Of a stretch of DNA of 64,000 nucleotides, positions 1-8,685 are shown piece after piece (the stretch's first letter is position 1; each line of letters begins with the position of its first letter). Location of the stretch: positions 124,001-188,000 of the forward strand of contig CAWCLK010000008.1 in the NCBI GenBank assembly GCA_963796225.1, read 5' to 3'. The translations under genes and the position numbers were made by a program. The DNA comes from CAWCLK01 sp963796225 (GTDB lineage: Bacteria > Actinomycetota > Nitriliruptoria > Nitriliruptorales > Nitriliruptoraceae). The notes under the pieces were generated by a model. It was not told the DNA's origin. It saw only the letters and a program-made list of their open reading frames with translations, and did not search any database.

Positions 1-408
1 GAGGTCCAGCGGGGCGTCGGCGCCGGCCAGCGCGTCCACGGCCGCCGCCACGTCCTCGAAGGTCGCCGGCCACCCTCCGGCCCCTCCGACGCGGCGGTAC
101 TCGACGTTGGCCGTCGCGTACCCGCGGATCACGGCGTCCCGGGCGAGCGGCACCATCAGGTCCTTGCCGTACGCCTGGCGCCAGAAGCCCCCGTGGACGA
201 GGACCACGACGGGCAGCGGGCCGTCCGCCTCGCTGGGCCACGCCAGGTCGACGACCTGCTCGTCGGACGGGCCATAGGTCAGCTGCTCGCGGTGCACGTC
301 GGCGGACTCCTCGGTCCCGGGTGGTGACGAGGTGCGGGCCACCGGGGCTGCGCAGCCAAGCAGCCCGGCGGCCACGGCGACGGCCACGGCCCACCGGCGG
401 ACGGGCAC
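1..408 (-). CDS. alpha/beta-hydrolase (esterase-like) lipoprotein, C-terminus cut by window edge
   Basis: The N-terminal 136 codons are present; the rest lies beyond position 1. The protein opens with Arg residues, a hydrophobic stretch and the lipobox LLGC, so a lipid-anchored exported protein is predicted. Next come VVVLVHGGFWRQAYG and a helix with an ANVEYRR strand. HGG is the oxyanion-hole motif of the carboxylesterase/BD-FAE-like alpha/beta hydrolases. The nucleophile Ser and catalytic His would be in the missing part. The start used is GTG at 408; an in-frame GTG at 423 would add five residues, and neither has a good ribosome site. The gene diverges from the oxidoreductase at 545. The substrate cannot be told. 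Confidence 0.7.
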   Translation of the reverse strand, partial: MPVRRWAVAVAVAAGLLGCAAPVARTSSPPGTEESADVHREQLTYGPSDEQVVDLAWPSEADGPLPVVVLVHGGFWRQAYGKDLMVPLARDAVIRGYATANVEYRRVGGAGGWPATFEDVAAAVDALAGADAPLDL

Positions 409-502
409 GGGTGGTCGTGGCACGTGGGACTCGTCGGCGAGGGGACGGGCATCGTTCGGGGCGCAGGACCGTCGGGCGTGCCCCGGCTCCCGAGGGCAGG
501 CG

Positions 503-508
503 TAGGGT
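503..508 (+). promoter_or_regulatory. -10 box TAGGGT for the LLM oxidoreductase gene
   Basis: TAGGGT fits the TA(C/G)(C/G)(C/G)T box seen before many genes here. Transcription would begin near 515, giving a leader of about 30 nt with the ribosome site AAGGAGG at 532-538. No -35 box is evident. Confidence 0.45.
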
Positions 509-544
509 GCGAGGTCGGGTCCTGCCGAGCGAAGGAGGCCGGTC

Positions 545-1456
545 GTGCGCGTCGGGGTGTCCCTGCGGAGTGCGTACGAGCTCGACGACCCCCGGGCCGG
601 GGCGGCGATGATGGTGGACCGGGCCGCAGCGGCCGAACGGGCCGGCCTCGACCACCTGTTCGTCGGGGACCACCACGCGACCGCGCCCCGCCTCTACTAC
701 CAGAACACGGCCGTCCTGGGCCGCCTGCTGGCCGAGTGGGGCGACCGCCCGGCCGGTGCCCTGTTCCTGCTCCCGCTGTGGCACCCGGTGCTGCTCGCGG
801 AGCAGGTCGGGACCCTCGCCGCCATCGCCCGTGGCCGGTTCGTGCTGCAGTGCACGGTGGGCGGCGGGGCCGAGCAGTTCGCCGGCCTGGGTGCCGACCT
901 CGGCACGCGCGCGCCGACCTTCGAGACGAGGCTGGACCTCGTGCGACGCCTCCTGGCCGGCGAGGAGGTCGAGGGGCGGGCACCCGCCCCGTTCCGGGCC
1001 CGCATCGCCCCGCTCCCGGCCGAGCCGGTGGAGGTGTGGATCGGCGGTCACGCCGACGCCGCGATCGACCGTGCGGCGCGACTCGGGGATGCGTGGGTCG
1101 CCGGACCCGGGCCGACGCCGTCCGAGGCGGCCGCGCTGCTGGCCACCTACCGGGCACGCTGCGAGGCACACGCACGCACGCCCACCGCCGTCGCCATCCG
1201 CCGCGACGTGTACGTGGGCGAGGACGACGCCGACGTCCGCGCGACCGTCGACCCCGTCGTGGCCGCGGGGTACCGCGGCCTGGACCCGGACGCGCTGGTG
1301 ACCGGGACCGTCGAGGAGGTCGCCGACGCGCTCGGACGGCTCGCCGAGGACGGCTGGACCGACGTCGTGGTGCGCAACCTGACGGACGACCCGGACCGGG
1401 CGGTCGCCTGCCTGGAGCGGCTCGGCGACGTCCGCCGCCTCGTCGCCGCGGCGTGA
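545..1456 (+). CDS. LLM-class (luciferase-like) flavin-dependent oxidoreductase
   Basis: A 303-residue protein of the bacterial luciferase-like monooxygenase superfamily (F420- or FMN-dependent TIM barrel). Visible family features are the N-terminal strand RVGVSL, the GLDHLFVGDHH segment, LAEQVGTLAAIARGRFVLQ and the GGG loop, and the late WIGGHADAAIDRAARLGDAWV segment typical of this family. The GTG start is set by AAGGAGG seven bases upstream. It stands alone, divergent from the esterase gene. The cofactor cannot be decided from sequence; in actinobacteria many such proteins use F420. The substrate is unknown. Confidence 0.85.
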   Translation: MRVGVSLRSAYELDDPRAGAAMMVDRAAAAERAGLDHLFVGDHHATAPRLYYQNTAVLGRLLAEWGDRPAGALFLLPLWHPVLLAEQVGTLAAIARGRFVLQCTVGGGAEQFAGLGADLGTRAPTFETRLDLVRRLLAGEEVEGRAPAPFRARIAPLPAEPVEVWIGGHADAAIDRAARLGDAWVAGPGPTPSEAAALLATYRARCEAHARTPTAVAIRRDVYVGEDDADVRATVDPVVAAGYRGLDPDALVTGTVEEVADALGRLAEDGWTDVVVRNLTDDPDRAVACLERLGDVRRLVAAA

Positions 1457-1482
1457 CGGACGGGCCGCCCCCGCCCCGGCGG

Positions 1483-1488
1483 TAGCCT
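1483..1488 (+). promoter_or_regulatory. -10 box TAGCCT, predicted leaderless start of SURF1 gene
   Basis: TAGCCT is followed by seven bases and then the GTG start at 1496, so transcription should begin at or next to the first codon. No ribosome site is present between box and start. Confidence 0.55.
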
Positions 1489-1495
1489 CGGCCGC

Positions 1496-2287
1496 GTGTC
1501 CTCCTCCCGCCGTGTCCTGCTCCGGCCGCACTGGATCGTCGCCCACGTGGTGGTCCTCGCGGTCGCGATCACCTTCCCCATGCTCGGGTTCTGGCAGCTG
1601 GACCGGTGGGGCGAGGAGAAGGCCCTCCAGGCCCGCATCGAGGCCCGTGTCGACGAGCCACCGGTCCCCGTGACCGAGGTGCTGGACCAGCAGATGTCCG
1701 CGTCGGAGCTCGACGACCTCGAGTTCCAGCCGGTGACCGCACGCGGGACCTACCTCGCCGACGAGGAGGTCGCCCACCGCAACCGGGACCTCGACGGACA
1801 GGGCGGGTTCGACTGGCTCACCCCGCTGCGCCTGGAGGACGGCGACGTGGTGCTCGTGCGCCGGGGTTTCGTGCCACCCAGCCAGGCCGCCGGGGCCGAC
1901 CCCAGCGTCGCCCCGCCCCCGGACGGTCCGGTGTCGGTCACGGGCTGGCTGGAGCTGTCGGGCGAGCAGCCCGGCTTCGGGCCCACCGACCAGCCCACGG
2001 GCACGCTCGACACGGTCTTCAACGCCGACGTCGAGCGGCTCGATCGGCAGGTCACCGGGGACCTCCTGCCGATGATCCTGCACCTGCGCGAGCAGGACCC
2101 GCCGCAGGACGGCGACCTGCCGGTGCCACAGCCCGTGCCGGAGGTCGACCTCACCCAGAACATCTCCTACGCCGTGCAGTGGTTCATCTTCACGGCGATC
2201 GTGGTGATCGGGTACGCGGTGGTGCTCCGTCGCAAGTGGAACACCACAGAAGAGGACGAGGAAGCATCGCGTGCTGCTGACCCTTGA
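1496..2287 (+). CDS. SURF1 family protein, cytochrome oxidase assembly
   Basis: A 263-residue membrane protein of the SURF1/Shy1 family, which helps insert heme A into cytochrome c oxidase subunit I. It has the expected layout: a transmembrane segment near residues 15-32 ending in GFWQLDRWGEEKAL (the family's W-Q-L-x-R motif), a long extracytoplasmic domain with the LTPL and VLVRRGFVP segments, and a second transmembrane segment near residues 225-247 (WFIFTAIVVIGYAVVL) followed by Arg/Lys. The start has no ribosome site but lies directly after a -10 box. A hairpin at 2320-2342 lies downstream. No oxidase genes are adjacent. Confidence 0.88.
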   Translation: MSSSRRVLLRPHWIVAHVVVLAVAITFPMLGFWQLDRWGEEKALQARIEARVDEPPVPVTEVLDQQMSASELDDLEFQPVTARGTYLADEEVAHRNRDLDGQGGFDWLTPLRLEDGDVVLVRRGFVPPSQAAGADPSVAPPPDGPVSVTGWLELSGEQPGFGPTDQPTGTLDTVFNADVERLDRQVTGDLLPMILHLREQDPPQDGDLPVPQPVPEVDLTQNISYAVQWFIFTAIVVIGYAVVLRRKWNTTEEDEEASRAADP

Positions 2288-2319
2288 CCGTGGGTCGAGG
2301 CTTTCCGGGCAATCGTCTC

Positions 2320-2342
2320 ACCCTCAACTTCAGAGTGAGGGT
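2320..2342 (+). terminator. hairpin after SURF1 gene
   Basis: ACCCTCA and TGAGGGT pair over a 9-base loop, 33 bases after the SURF1 stop. There is no T run. It is the only stem in the 150-bp gap to the Lhr gene. Confidence 0.4.
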
Positions 2343-2422
2343 TGGTCAGGAAATCGCCCGCTGACCTGCGACGATGCACGAGACGCGCACATCCGCCGAC
2401 CGTTTCGGTCGCAGGCCTCGGC

Positions 2423-2428
2423 TACCGT
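2423..2428 (+). promoter_or_regulatory. -10 box TACCGT, predicted near-leaderless start of lhr
   Basis: TACCGT lies nine bases before the ATG at 2438. This argues against the upstream in-frame GTG at 2342, which sits inside the preceding hairpin. Confidence 0.5.
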
Positions 2429-2437
2429 CGGTCGACC

Positions 2438-5400
2438 ATGACGCGCGCCCCCCACCCGCCCCGCGACGACGCCCCGCACCCCGTGCTGGAGCGCTTCTCG
2501 CCTGCCGTGCGGACCTGGTTCCACACCACGTTCGCGGGCCCGACGGACGCGCAGGCGAAGGGCTGGCCTGCCATCGCCGACGGCGAGCACACGCTCATCC
2601 TCGCGCCGACCGGGTCCGGCAAGACCCTGACGGCCTTCCTGTGGGCGATCGACCGGCTGGTGACCGCCCCCGAGCCCGAACGGGACCGACGCCTGAAGGT
2701 GCTCTACATCTCGCCGCTGCGGGCACTGGCCGTCGACGTCGAGCGCAACCTGCGAAGCCCCCTCAAGGGCATCGGGCTGGCAGCCGAGCGACTCGGCGAG
2801 TCGGTCCGGGACGTCGAGGTGGGGGTCCGCACCGGGGACACGCCGCAGCCGGAACGCCAGCGCATGACCCGGCGTCCTCCCGACGTGCTCATCACCACGC
2901 CCGAGTCCCTGTTCCTGCTGCTGACCAGCAAGGCCCGCGAGCGGCTGCGCGACGTGGACACGGTGATCATCGACGAGATCCACGCCATGGCCCCCACCAA
3001 GCGCGGCAGCCACCTGGCCCTGTCGCTCGAGCGCCTCGAGGAGGAGGTGCGCCGGGGCGCCGAGGAGCGGGGCGAGGCCTTCCGCCCGCCCCAGCGGATC
3101 GCCCTGTCCGCCACCCAGCGCCCCCTGGACGAGATCGCCCGGTTCCTGGGCGGGTTCCACCGCATCCCGGATCCGCACACCGGCGAGGTGCGCACCGAGC
3201 CCCGCCCCGTGACGATCGTCGACGCCGGCGTGTCCAAGCCGCTGGACCTCGAGGTCGTGGTGCCGCTCGCGGACATGTCGGACCTCGGCCAGGTGGTCGA
3301 GGAGGCGGATGTCTTCTCCGGACCGGCCAGCGTCACGCCCACCCGCAAGAGCATCTGGCCGGCGATCCACCCGCGCCTGCTGGACCTCGTGCTCGAGCAC
3401 CACTCGACGATCGTGTTCGTCAACGCCCGACGGCTGGCCGAGCGCCTGGCCGCCAAGCTCAACGAGCTGCACACGGCGCGCCAGCGCGCCGAGCTGCTGC
3501 GGGCCGCCGGGTACGACCCCGACACGCTCGACCCGACCGACCCCGACCTGCCGGCCGAGGTCCTCCAGCTGCTCGACGCCCCGGTCGAGGAGCTGGTCAT
3601 GGCCCACCACGGGTCCCTGTCCAAGGAACGCCGTGGGGTGATCGAGGACCAGCTGAAGGCCGGCCAGCTGCGCGGCCTGGTCGCCACCTCCAGCCTCGAG
3701 CTCGGCATCGACATGGGCGCGGTGGACCTCGTGGTGCAGGTCTCCTCCCCCGGTGCCGTCTCCCGTGGGCTGCAGCGCATCGGGCGCGCCGGCCACCAGG
3801 TCGGCGAACCCTCACGCGGCAAGCTGTTCCCCAAGTTCCGGGGGGACCTGCTCGAGACCGCGGTGGTCACGCGCCGGATGCGCGACGGGGCGATCGAATC
3901 GACCCGCTACCCCCGCACCCCGCTCGACGTGCTCGCCCAGCAGGTCGTGGCCATGGTCGCGATGGACGAGTGGTCGGTCGACGACCTCGCCGCCGTGGTG
4001 CGACGGGCGGCCCCGTTCGCCGACCTCACCGACGACGTGCTGGCGGCGACCCTGGACCTGCTGGCGGGGCGCTACCCCTCGGACGAGTTCAGCGAGCTGC
4101 GCCCGCGCATCGTCTGGGACCGCATCGCCGGGCAGCTGCGCGGCCGCCCCGGCGCCCAACGACTTGCCGTGACCAACCCGGGCACGATCCCCGACCGTGG
4201 GCTGTTCGGCGTGTTCCTGCCGGACGGCACCCGCGTCGGCGAGCTCGACGAGGAGATGGTCCACGAATCGCGTGCCGGCGAGACCTTCCTGCTCGGCGCC
4301 TCCACGTGGCGGATCGAGGACATCACCTTCGACCGGGTGGTGGTCACCCCCGCCCCGGGCCAGCCCGGGAAGATGCCCTTCTGGCACGGGGACGGGCCGG
4401 GGCGCCCGTACGAGCTCGGCGCCGCGATGGGCGGCTTCGTCCGCGAGCTGCGGGAGATGGACCGCGACGCCGCACGCGCACGCCTGGTGGCCGAGCACGA
4501 CCTCGACGACTGGGCCGCGGACAACCTCCTCGGCTACCTCGACGAGCAGCTCGATGCCGCCGGTGCGGTCCCCGACGACCGCACCATCGTGGTCGAGCGG
4601 TTCCGGGACGAGCTCGGCGACTGGCGCGTGTGCCTGCTCAGCCACTTCGGGGCGCAGGTCCACGCGCCCTGGGCCATGGCGCTGGAGGCCCAGCTGCAGC
4701 AGGCCGGCCTCGACCCCGAGGTGATGTGGACCGACGACGGCATCGTCATCCGGCTGCAGGAGACCCACGAGGACCTGGCGCTCGACGCGTTCGTGCCCGA
4801 CCCCGACGAGGTCGAGGCGCTGGTCACCGCGCAGCTGGCCGGCACCGCCATGTACACCACGGCCTTCCGGGAGGCCGCCGGCCGCGCCCTGCTGCTGCCC
4901 AAGCGGCGCCCCGGCCAGCGCACCGCCCTGTGGCAGCAGCGCCAGCGCGCGGCCAACCTCCTCGAGGTCGCCAGCCGCTACCCCAGCTTCCCCATCCTGC
5001 TCGAGGCCACGCGCGAGTGCCTGCGCGACGTGTTCGACGTCCCCGCGCTGAAGGCGCTGCTGGGCGACCTGCGGTCCCGGCGGGTGCGGCTGGTCCCGGT
5101 GGACACCGAGCACGCCTCGCCGTTCGCCAGCTCGCTGCTGTTCAGCTGGGTCGGCCAGTGGATGTACGAGTACGACGCCCCGCTGGCCGAACGACGCGCG
5201 GCCGCGCTGTCGCTGGACCCCGACCTGCTGCGCGAGCTGCTGGGCGGCGACGAGCTGCGCGAGCTGATCGACCCCGACGTGCTCGTCGCGCTCGAGCTCG
5301 AGCTGCAGCACCTCGAGCCACTCTGTGATGCCGACTCGGGGGTCGACCGGCGCGCACGGGACGCCGACGGCCTGCACGAGGTCCTGCTGGACGTCGGCGA

Positions 5401-7096
5401 CCTCACCCGCGACGAGGCCGCGGCCCGGTGCCGCGCCCCGCGCGCGGAGGTCGACGACTGGCTGGACGCCCTCGTGCGTCAACGGCAGGTGATCGAGGTC
5501 CGGGTCGCCGACCAGGACCGCGTCGCGGCGGCCGAGGACGCCGCCCGCCTGCGCGACGCGATCGGCGTCGCCCTGCCACCGGGCTTGCCGGCGGCCTTCA
5601 CCGACCCGGTCGCCGACCCGCTGTCGGACGTGGTGTCCCGGTACGCACGCACCCACGGGCCGTTCCACGCCATCGACGTCGCCCACCGGCTCGGCGTCCC
5701 CCGCGAGCGCATCGAGGCCACCCTCACGTGGCTGGCCCAGCGCGACCGCGTGGTGGCCGGCGAGTTCCGCCCCGGCGGCACCGACCGCGAGTGGTGCGAC
5801 ACCGAGGTGCTGCGCCGGGTCAAGCAGCGGTCCCTGGCGGCCCTGCGCCGCGAGGTCGAGCCGGTCGACGACGCGGCGTACGCACGCTTCCTCGTCGCCT
5901 GGCACGGGGCCGACCAGCCCCGGCGGGGGCCCGACGTCCTCCTCGACGCCATCGCCCAGCTGCAGGGCGTCCCGATCCCCGCATCCATCCTCGAGACCGA
6001 CGTCCTGCCGGCCCGGGTGGACGGCTACTCCCCCGCCGACCTCGACGCGCTGCTGTCATCGGGCGAGGTCGTCTGGTTCGGCGCCGAGCCGTTGGGGTCG
6101 TCCGACGGACGGCTGGTCCTGTGCTTCCGCGACGTGGCCGACCGGCTCGCCCCGCCCCTGCCCGACGAGGACGAGCGGCCTGCCGAGCCCGTGCACGACG
6201 CCCTGCGGGCCCACCTGGCCTCGGCCGGGGCGTCCTTCTGGCCGGACCTGTTCGCTGCCTCCGGCGTGGCCGACCAGGAGCTGGTCCTGGCGGCGCTCTG
6301 GGACCTCGTGTGGGCCGGCGAGGTGACCAACGACGCCTTCGGCGCCGTCCGTGGCCTGTCGGCGTCGTCGCGCGGGGGACGGCCCCGGGGCGGGGCGGGA
6401 CGGGCACGGCCACGCCCGGGCCGACTGCGGCGCATCGGGCCGCCCTCCGCGGCGGGACGCTGGTCGCTGACCACCACGCTGCGCGAGCCACCCCCGAGCG
6501 ACACGGTCAAGGCGACGGCGCTGGCCGAGCAGCTGCTCGAGCGGCAGGGGGTGGTGACCGCCGAGGGCACCCGGGCGGAGAAGGTGCGGGGCGGGTTCGC
6601 GTCCGTCTACCCGGTGCTGAAGGCCATGGAGGGCACCGGCGTGGTGCGTCGCGGCTACTTCGTGACGGGGCTGGGCGGGGCCCAGTTCGCCGTGCCCGGC
6701 GTCGTGGACCGGCTCCGCGCCCATCGCGAGTCAGCGCCCGACGACATCGTGGTGCTGGCGGCGGCCGACCCCGCCCAGCCCTGGGGCGCCGCGCTGGCGT
6801 GGCCCCCGACCGACGGGCGCCCCTCCCGCTCGGCCGGGGCGTTCGTCGTGCTCGTGGACGGGCGTCCGGCCGTCCTGGTGGAACGGGGCGGGCGGAGCCT
6901 GGTGACCTTCCCCGCCGCCCGCGAGGACGACCGGTGGGCGGATGCGGTGGTCGGGCTCGCGACCGCAGGCCGGGTGCGCAAGGTCGAGATCGGCAAGGTC
7001 GACGGCGTGCCCGTCCACGACACGCCGTGGGTCGCGGTCCTGCGGGATGCAGGCTTCGTGGACGAGCCGAAGGGCCTCACCCACCGGGGCCGGTGA
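2438..7096 (+). CDS. lhr: Lhr-type ATP-dependent helicase (large helicase-related)
   Basis: A 1552-residue superfamily 2 helicase of the Lhr type; mycobacterial Lhr is about 1500 residues and is a 3'-5' DNA/RNA helicase tied to DNA repair. Motifs visible: Walker A APTGSGKT (56-63), TTPESL (153-158), DEIH (179-182), SATQ (224-227), and in the second RecA domain TSSLELGIDMG and RIGRAGHQVG (motif VI). These are followed by the winged-helix and Lhr-core regions and a long C-terminal domain found in the actinobacterial long forms. A Gly/Arg-rich linker near residue 1310 joins the last domain. The first ATG (2438) is preferred over the GTG at 2342 because it follows the -10 box and gives the usual N-terminus. 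Single-gene unit. Confidence 0.93.
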   Translation: MTRAPHPPRDDAPHPVLERFSPAVRTWFHTTFAGPTDAQAKGWPAIADGEHTLILAPTGSGKTLTAFLWAIDRLVTAPEPERDRRLKVLYISPLRALAVDVERNLRSPLKGIGLAAERLGESVRDVEVGVRTGDTPQPERQRMTRRPPDVLITTPESLFLLLTSKARERLRDVDTVIIDEIHAMAPTKRGSHLALSLERLEEEVRRGAEERGEAFRPPQRIALSATQRPLDEIARFLGGFHRIPDPHTGEVRTEPRPVTIVDAGVSKPLDLEVVVPLADMSDLGQVVEEADVFSGPASVTPTRKSIWPAIHPRLLDLVLEHHSTIVFVNARRLAERLAAKLNELHTARQRAELLRAAGYDPDTLDPTDPDLPAEVLQLLDAPVEELVMAHHGSLSKERRGVIEDQLKAGQLRGLVATSSLELGIDMGAVDLVVQVSSPGAVSRGLQRIGRAGHQVGEPSRGKLFPKFRGDLLETAVVTRRMRDGAIESTRYPRTPLDVLAQQVVAMVAMDEWSVDDLAAVVRRAAPFADLTDDVLAATLDLLAGRYPSDEFSELRPRIVWDRIAGQLRGRPGAQRLAVTNPGTIPDRGLFGVFLPDGTRVGELDEEMVHESRAGETFLLGASTWRIEDITFDRVVVTPAPGQPGKMPFWHGDGPGRPYELGAAMGGFVRELREMDRDAARARLVAEHDLDDWAADNLLGYLDEQLDAAGAVPDDRTIVVERFRDELGDWRVCLLSHFGAQVHAPWAMALEAQLQQAGLDPEVMWTDDGIVIRLQETHEDLALDAFVPDPDEVEALVTAQLAGTAMYTTAFREAAGRALLLPKRRPGQRTALWQQRQRAANLLEVASRYPSFPILLEATRECLRDVFDVPALKALLGDLRSRRVRLVPVDTEHASPFASSLLFSWVGQWMYEYDAPLAERRAAALSLDPDLLRELLGGDELRELIDPDVLVALELELQHLEPLCDADSGVDRRARDADGLHEVLLDVGDLTRDEAAARCRAPRAEVDDWLDALVRQRQVIEVRVADQDRVAAAEDAARLRDAIGVALPPGLPAAFTDPVADPLSDVVSRYARTHGPFHAIDVAHRLGVPRERIEATLTWLAQRDRVVAGEFRPGGTDREWCDTEVLRRVKQRSLAALRREVEPVDDAAYARFLVAWHGADQPRRGPDVLLDAIAQLQGVPIPASILETDVLPARVDGYSPADLDALLSSGEVVWFGAEPLGSSDGRLVLCFRDVADRLAPPLPDEDERPAEPVHDALRAHLASAGASFWPDLFAASGVADQELVLAALWDLVWAGEVTNDAFGAVRGLSASSRGGRPRGGAGRARPRPGRLRRIGPPSAAGRWSLTTTLREPPPSDTVKATALAEQLLERQGVVTAEGTRAEKVRGGFASVYPVLKAMEGTGVVRRGYFVTGLGGAQFAVPGVVDRLRAHRESAPDDIVVLAAADPAQPWGAALAWPPTDGRPSRSAGAFVVLVDGRPAVLVERGGRSLVTFPAAREDDRWADAVVGLATAGRVRKVEIGKVDGVPVHDTPWVAVLRDAGFVDEPKGLTHRGR

Positions 7097-7156
7097 GCTG
7101 CGCGACATGCGCGCGTGCTGCCGATCAGGGAAGGTCTGGCGGTCGTCGTGCGTAAT

Positions 7157-7166
7157 TGTACGTACA
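7157..7166. promoter_or_regulatory. palindrome TGTACGTACA upstream of rhodanese gene
   Basis: A perfect 10-bp palindrome in an AT-rich island (7153-7169) unlike the surrounding GC-rich DNA, 26 bases before the rhodanese ATG. Its place fits an operator overlapping or just upstream of the promoter. The binding protein is unknown. Confidence 0.35.
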
Positions 7167-7191
7167 TATCCGCCGACACCGGAAGGCTCCC

Positions 7192-7509
7192 ATGTCCACC
7201 TCCACGATCGTGTCCGTCCCTCCCCACGAGGCCTACCGCATGGCCCGCGACGGGGCGCTGCTCGTCGACGTCCGTGAGCCCCACGAGTACCACGCCGGGC
7301 ACGCGCCCGACGCCGCACTCCTCCCGCTGGGCCACATCGCGGCAGGGCAGGACGACCTCCCCCGCGACCGTCGGGTGCTGCTCGTCTGCGCCACGGGGAA
7401 CCGCTCCGCCCACGGGGCTCGGCTCCTGCAGCAGCGGGGCGTGGACGTCGTGGACGTCGCCGGCGGCATGGCGGCCTGGCGTGCGGCCGGGCTGCCGGAG
7501 CACCGCTGA
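7192..7509 (+). CDS. single-domain rhodanese (thiosulfate sulfurtransferase-like)
   Basis: 105 residues, one rhodanese domain. LLVDVREPHEY is the conserved N-terminal strand. CATGNR is the six-residue active-site loop with the persulfide-forming Cys. GVDVVDVAGGMAAWRAAGLP is the standard C-terminal signature. Such small proteins (GlpE/PspE-like) move sulfane sulfur in the cytoplasm. The ATG at 7192 is chosen because GGAAGG lies six bases upstream; an earlier in-frame ATG at 7156 has no ribosome site and falls in the palindrome. No sulfur-metabolism gene is next to it. Confidence 0.88.
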   Translation: MSTSTIVSVPPHEAYRMARDGALLVDVREPHEYHAGHAPDAALLPLGHIAAGQDDLPRDRRVLLVCATGNRSAHGARLLQQRGVDVVDVAGGMAAWRAAGLPEHR

Positions 7510-7598
7510 CCCCACCGTCCGGACCGCCGAAGATGCTCGGATCAGGCACAAACGGCCTCTACGCTGCCCTCCGACCGCGAAAAACGAAAGGACGCGGG

Positions 7599-7775
7599 AT
7601 GGCTGACAGTGTTGTCGTCACCTCCAAGGTGAAGGAGGCCGTCAAGGGCCTCGACCTGCGCATGTCGGGCGACGTCCCGGACGCGCTCAACGAGAAGGTC
7701 CAGGCGATGCTCGCCGAAGCGGCCAAGCGCGCCAAGGAGAACGGTCGCGGGACCCTGCGGCCCTACGACCTGTAG
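7599..7775 (+). CDS. small stand-alone bacterial histone-fold protein
   Basis: A 58-residue basic protein. After a short N-terminus it shows a helix (TSKVKEAVKGLDL), an RMSGDVPDALNEKVQAMLAE stretch that would be the long central helix, and the ending AKENGRGTLRPYDL. The ending NGRxTLRPxDL is the hallmark I recognise from the DUF1931/CBFD-NFYB-HMF histone fold and from short bacterial histones such as Bdellovibrio Bd0055. Length fits one histone fold, expected to dimerise; DNA binding is likely but unproven here. ATG 7599 follows AAAGGA. A strong hairpin (7798-7824) ends the unit, suggesting a short, possibly abundant mRNA. Another small nucleoid protein class is unlikely. Confidence 0.75.
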   Translation: MADSVVVTSKVKEAVKGLDLRMSGDVPDALNEKVQAMLAEAAKRAKENGRGTLRPYDL

Positions 7776-7797
7776 GGACGCGGACTCACACCTGGCA

Positions 7798-7824
7798 GGG
7801 CCCCGGCCGACATGGCCGGGGCCC
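7798..7824 (+). terminator. strong GC hairpin after histone-fold gene
   Basis: GGGCCCCGGCC and GGCCGGGGCCC pair perfectly over a GACAT loop, 23 bases past the stop codon. There is no T run, as is common for actinobacterial terminators. Confidence 0.65.
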
Positions 7825-7876
7825 GTGCTGTCGGCCCGACGTCGGCGAGCTGTCGATCGGGCTGTCGATCCGGGCC

Positions 7877-7882
7877 TACCCT
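7877..7882 (+). promoter_or_regulatory. -10 box TACCCT, predicted leaderless start of nei
   Basis: TACCCT, six bases, then ATG at 7889. No ribosome site. Confidence 0.55.
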
Positions 7883-7888
7883 CGCGTC

Positions 7889-8683
7889 ATGCCAGAGGGC
7901 GACACCATCCACCGCTCGGCGGCCACGCTGCGGCGGGCCCTCGAAGGTCGTCGGCTGACCCGGCTCGAGGCGCCACGCCTCCCACGCCCCATGCCCCCGG
8001 CTGGCACCGGCGTCACCTCGGTCACCGCCCGCGGGAAGCACCTGCTCATCGCCTTCGACGACGACCACGTGCTGCACACCCACATGCGGATGACCGGTTC
8101 CTGGCACGTCTATCCCGCACGGCAGCGATGGCATCGCGCGCCCCACCGGATGCGGGCACTGCTCGCCGACGACGAGGTCCAGGCCGTCTGCTTCGACGCT
8201 CCGGTCGTCGAGCTGCTCGACGCCGCCGCCCTTGCACGCCATCCCGCCCTGCGACGGCTCGGCCCGGACCTGTGCCTGCCGGACGCCGACCTCGACGACG
8301 CGCTGGACCGCATGGGCCGCATCCCCGAGCCCGACCGCATCCTCGTCGAGGTGCTGCTCGACCAGCGCGTGGCGGCCGGGATCGGCAACGTGTTCGCCTC
8401 CGAGCTGGCGTTCCTGGCCGGCGTGCACCCACTCACCCGGCTGCGCGACGTGGACGTCGCCACCCGGCGCGGCCTGCTCGAGGACGCCACGCGCCTGCTG
8501 CAGTTCAACCTCGTGCGGTCACGCCGCACGACCGTCCCCGACGCCCGCGACGGCAGCCTGTGGGTCTACGGACGCGACGGACGGCCGTGCCGTCGATGCG
8601 GCACGACCGTCCGGGGGACGAAGGTGGGCGACGGGGCGCGGCCGACCTACTGGTGCCCGCGCTGCCAGCCGCCGCCCCGCTGA
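7889..8683 (+). CDS. nei: Fpg/Nei family DNA glycosylase (endonuclease VIII type)
   Basis: 264 residues. The mature N-terminus PEGDT carries the catalytic Pro (after Met removal) and Glu of the Fpg/Nei family, which excises oxidised bases and cleaves the AP site by beta-delta elimination. PEGDTIHR is the form seen in mycobacterial-type Nei enzymes. The conserved Lys is in ARGKHLL. GIGNVFASELAFLAGVHPLT is the helix-two-turn-helix. A C-terminal zinc finger has CRRC near the end and CPRC as the last pair. The start follows a -10 box directly. The substrate range (pyrimidine or purine lesions) cannot be fixed from sequence. Confidence 0.9.
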   Translation: MPEGDTIHRSAATLRRALEGRRLTRLEAPRLPRPMPPAGTGVTSVTARGKHLLIAFDDDHVLHTHMRMTGSWHVYPARQRWHRAPHRMRALLADDEVQAVCFDAPVVELLDAAALARHPALRRLGPDLCLPDADLDDALDRMGRIPEPDRILVEVLLDQRVAAGIGNVFASELAFLAGVHPLTRLRDVDVATRRGLLEDATRLLQFNLVRSRRTTVPDARDGSLWVYGRDGRPCRRCGTTVRGTKVGDGARPTYWCPRCQPPPR

Positions 8684-8685
8684 GG

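Noticed and set aside
3812..5905. A 697-codon minus-strand frame
   Set aside because: Antisense to the Lhr helicase core, no start signal, no recognisable domain.
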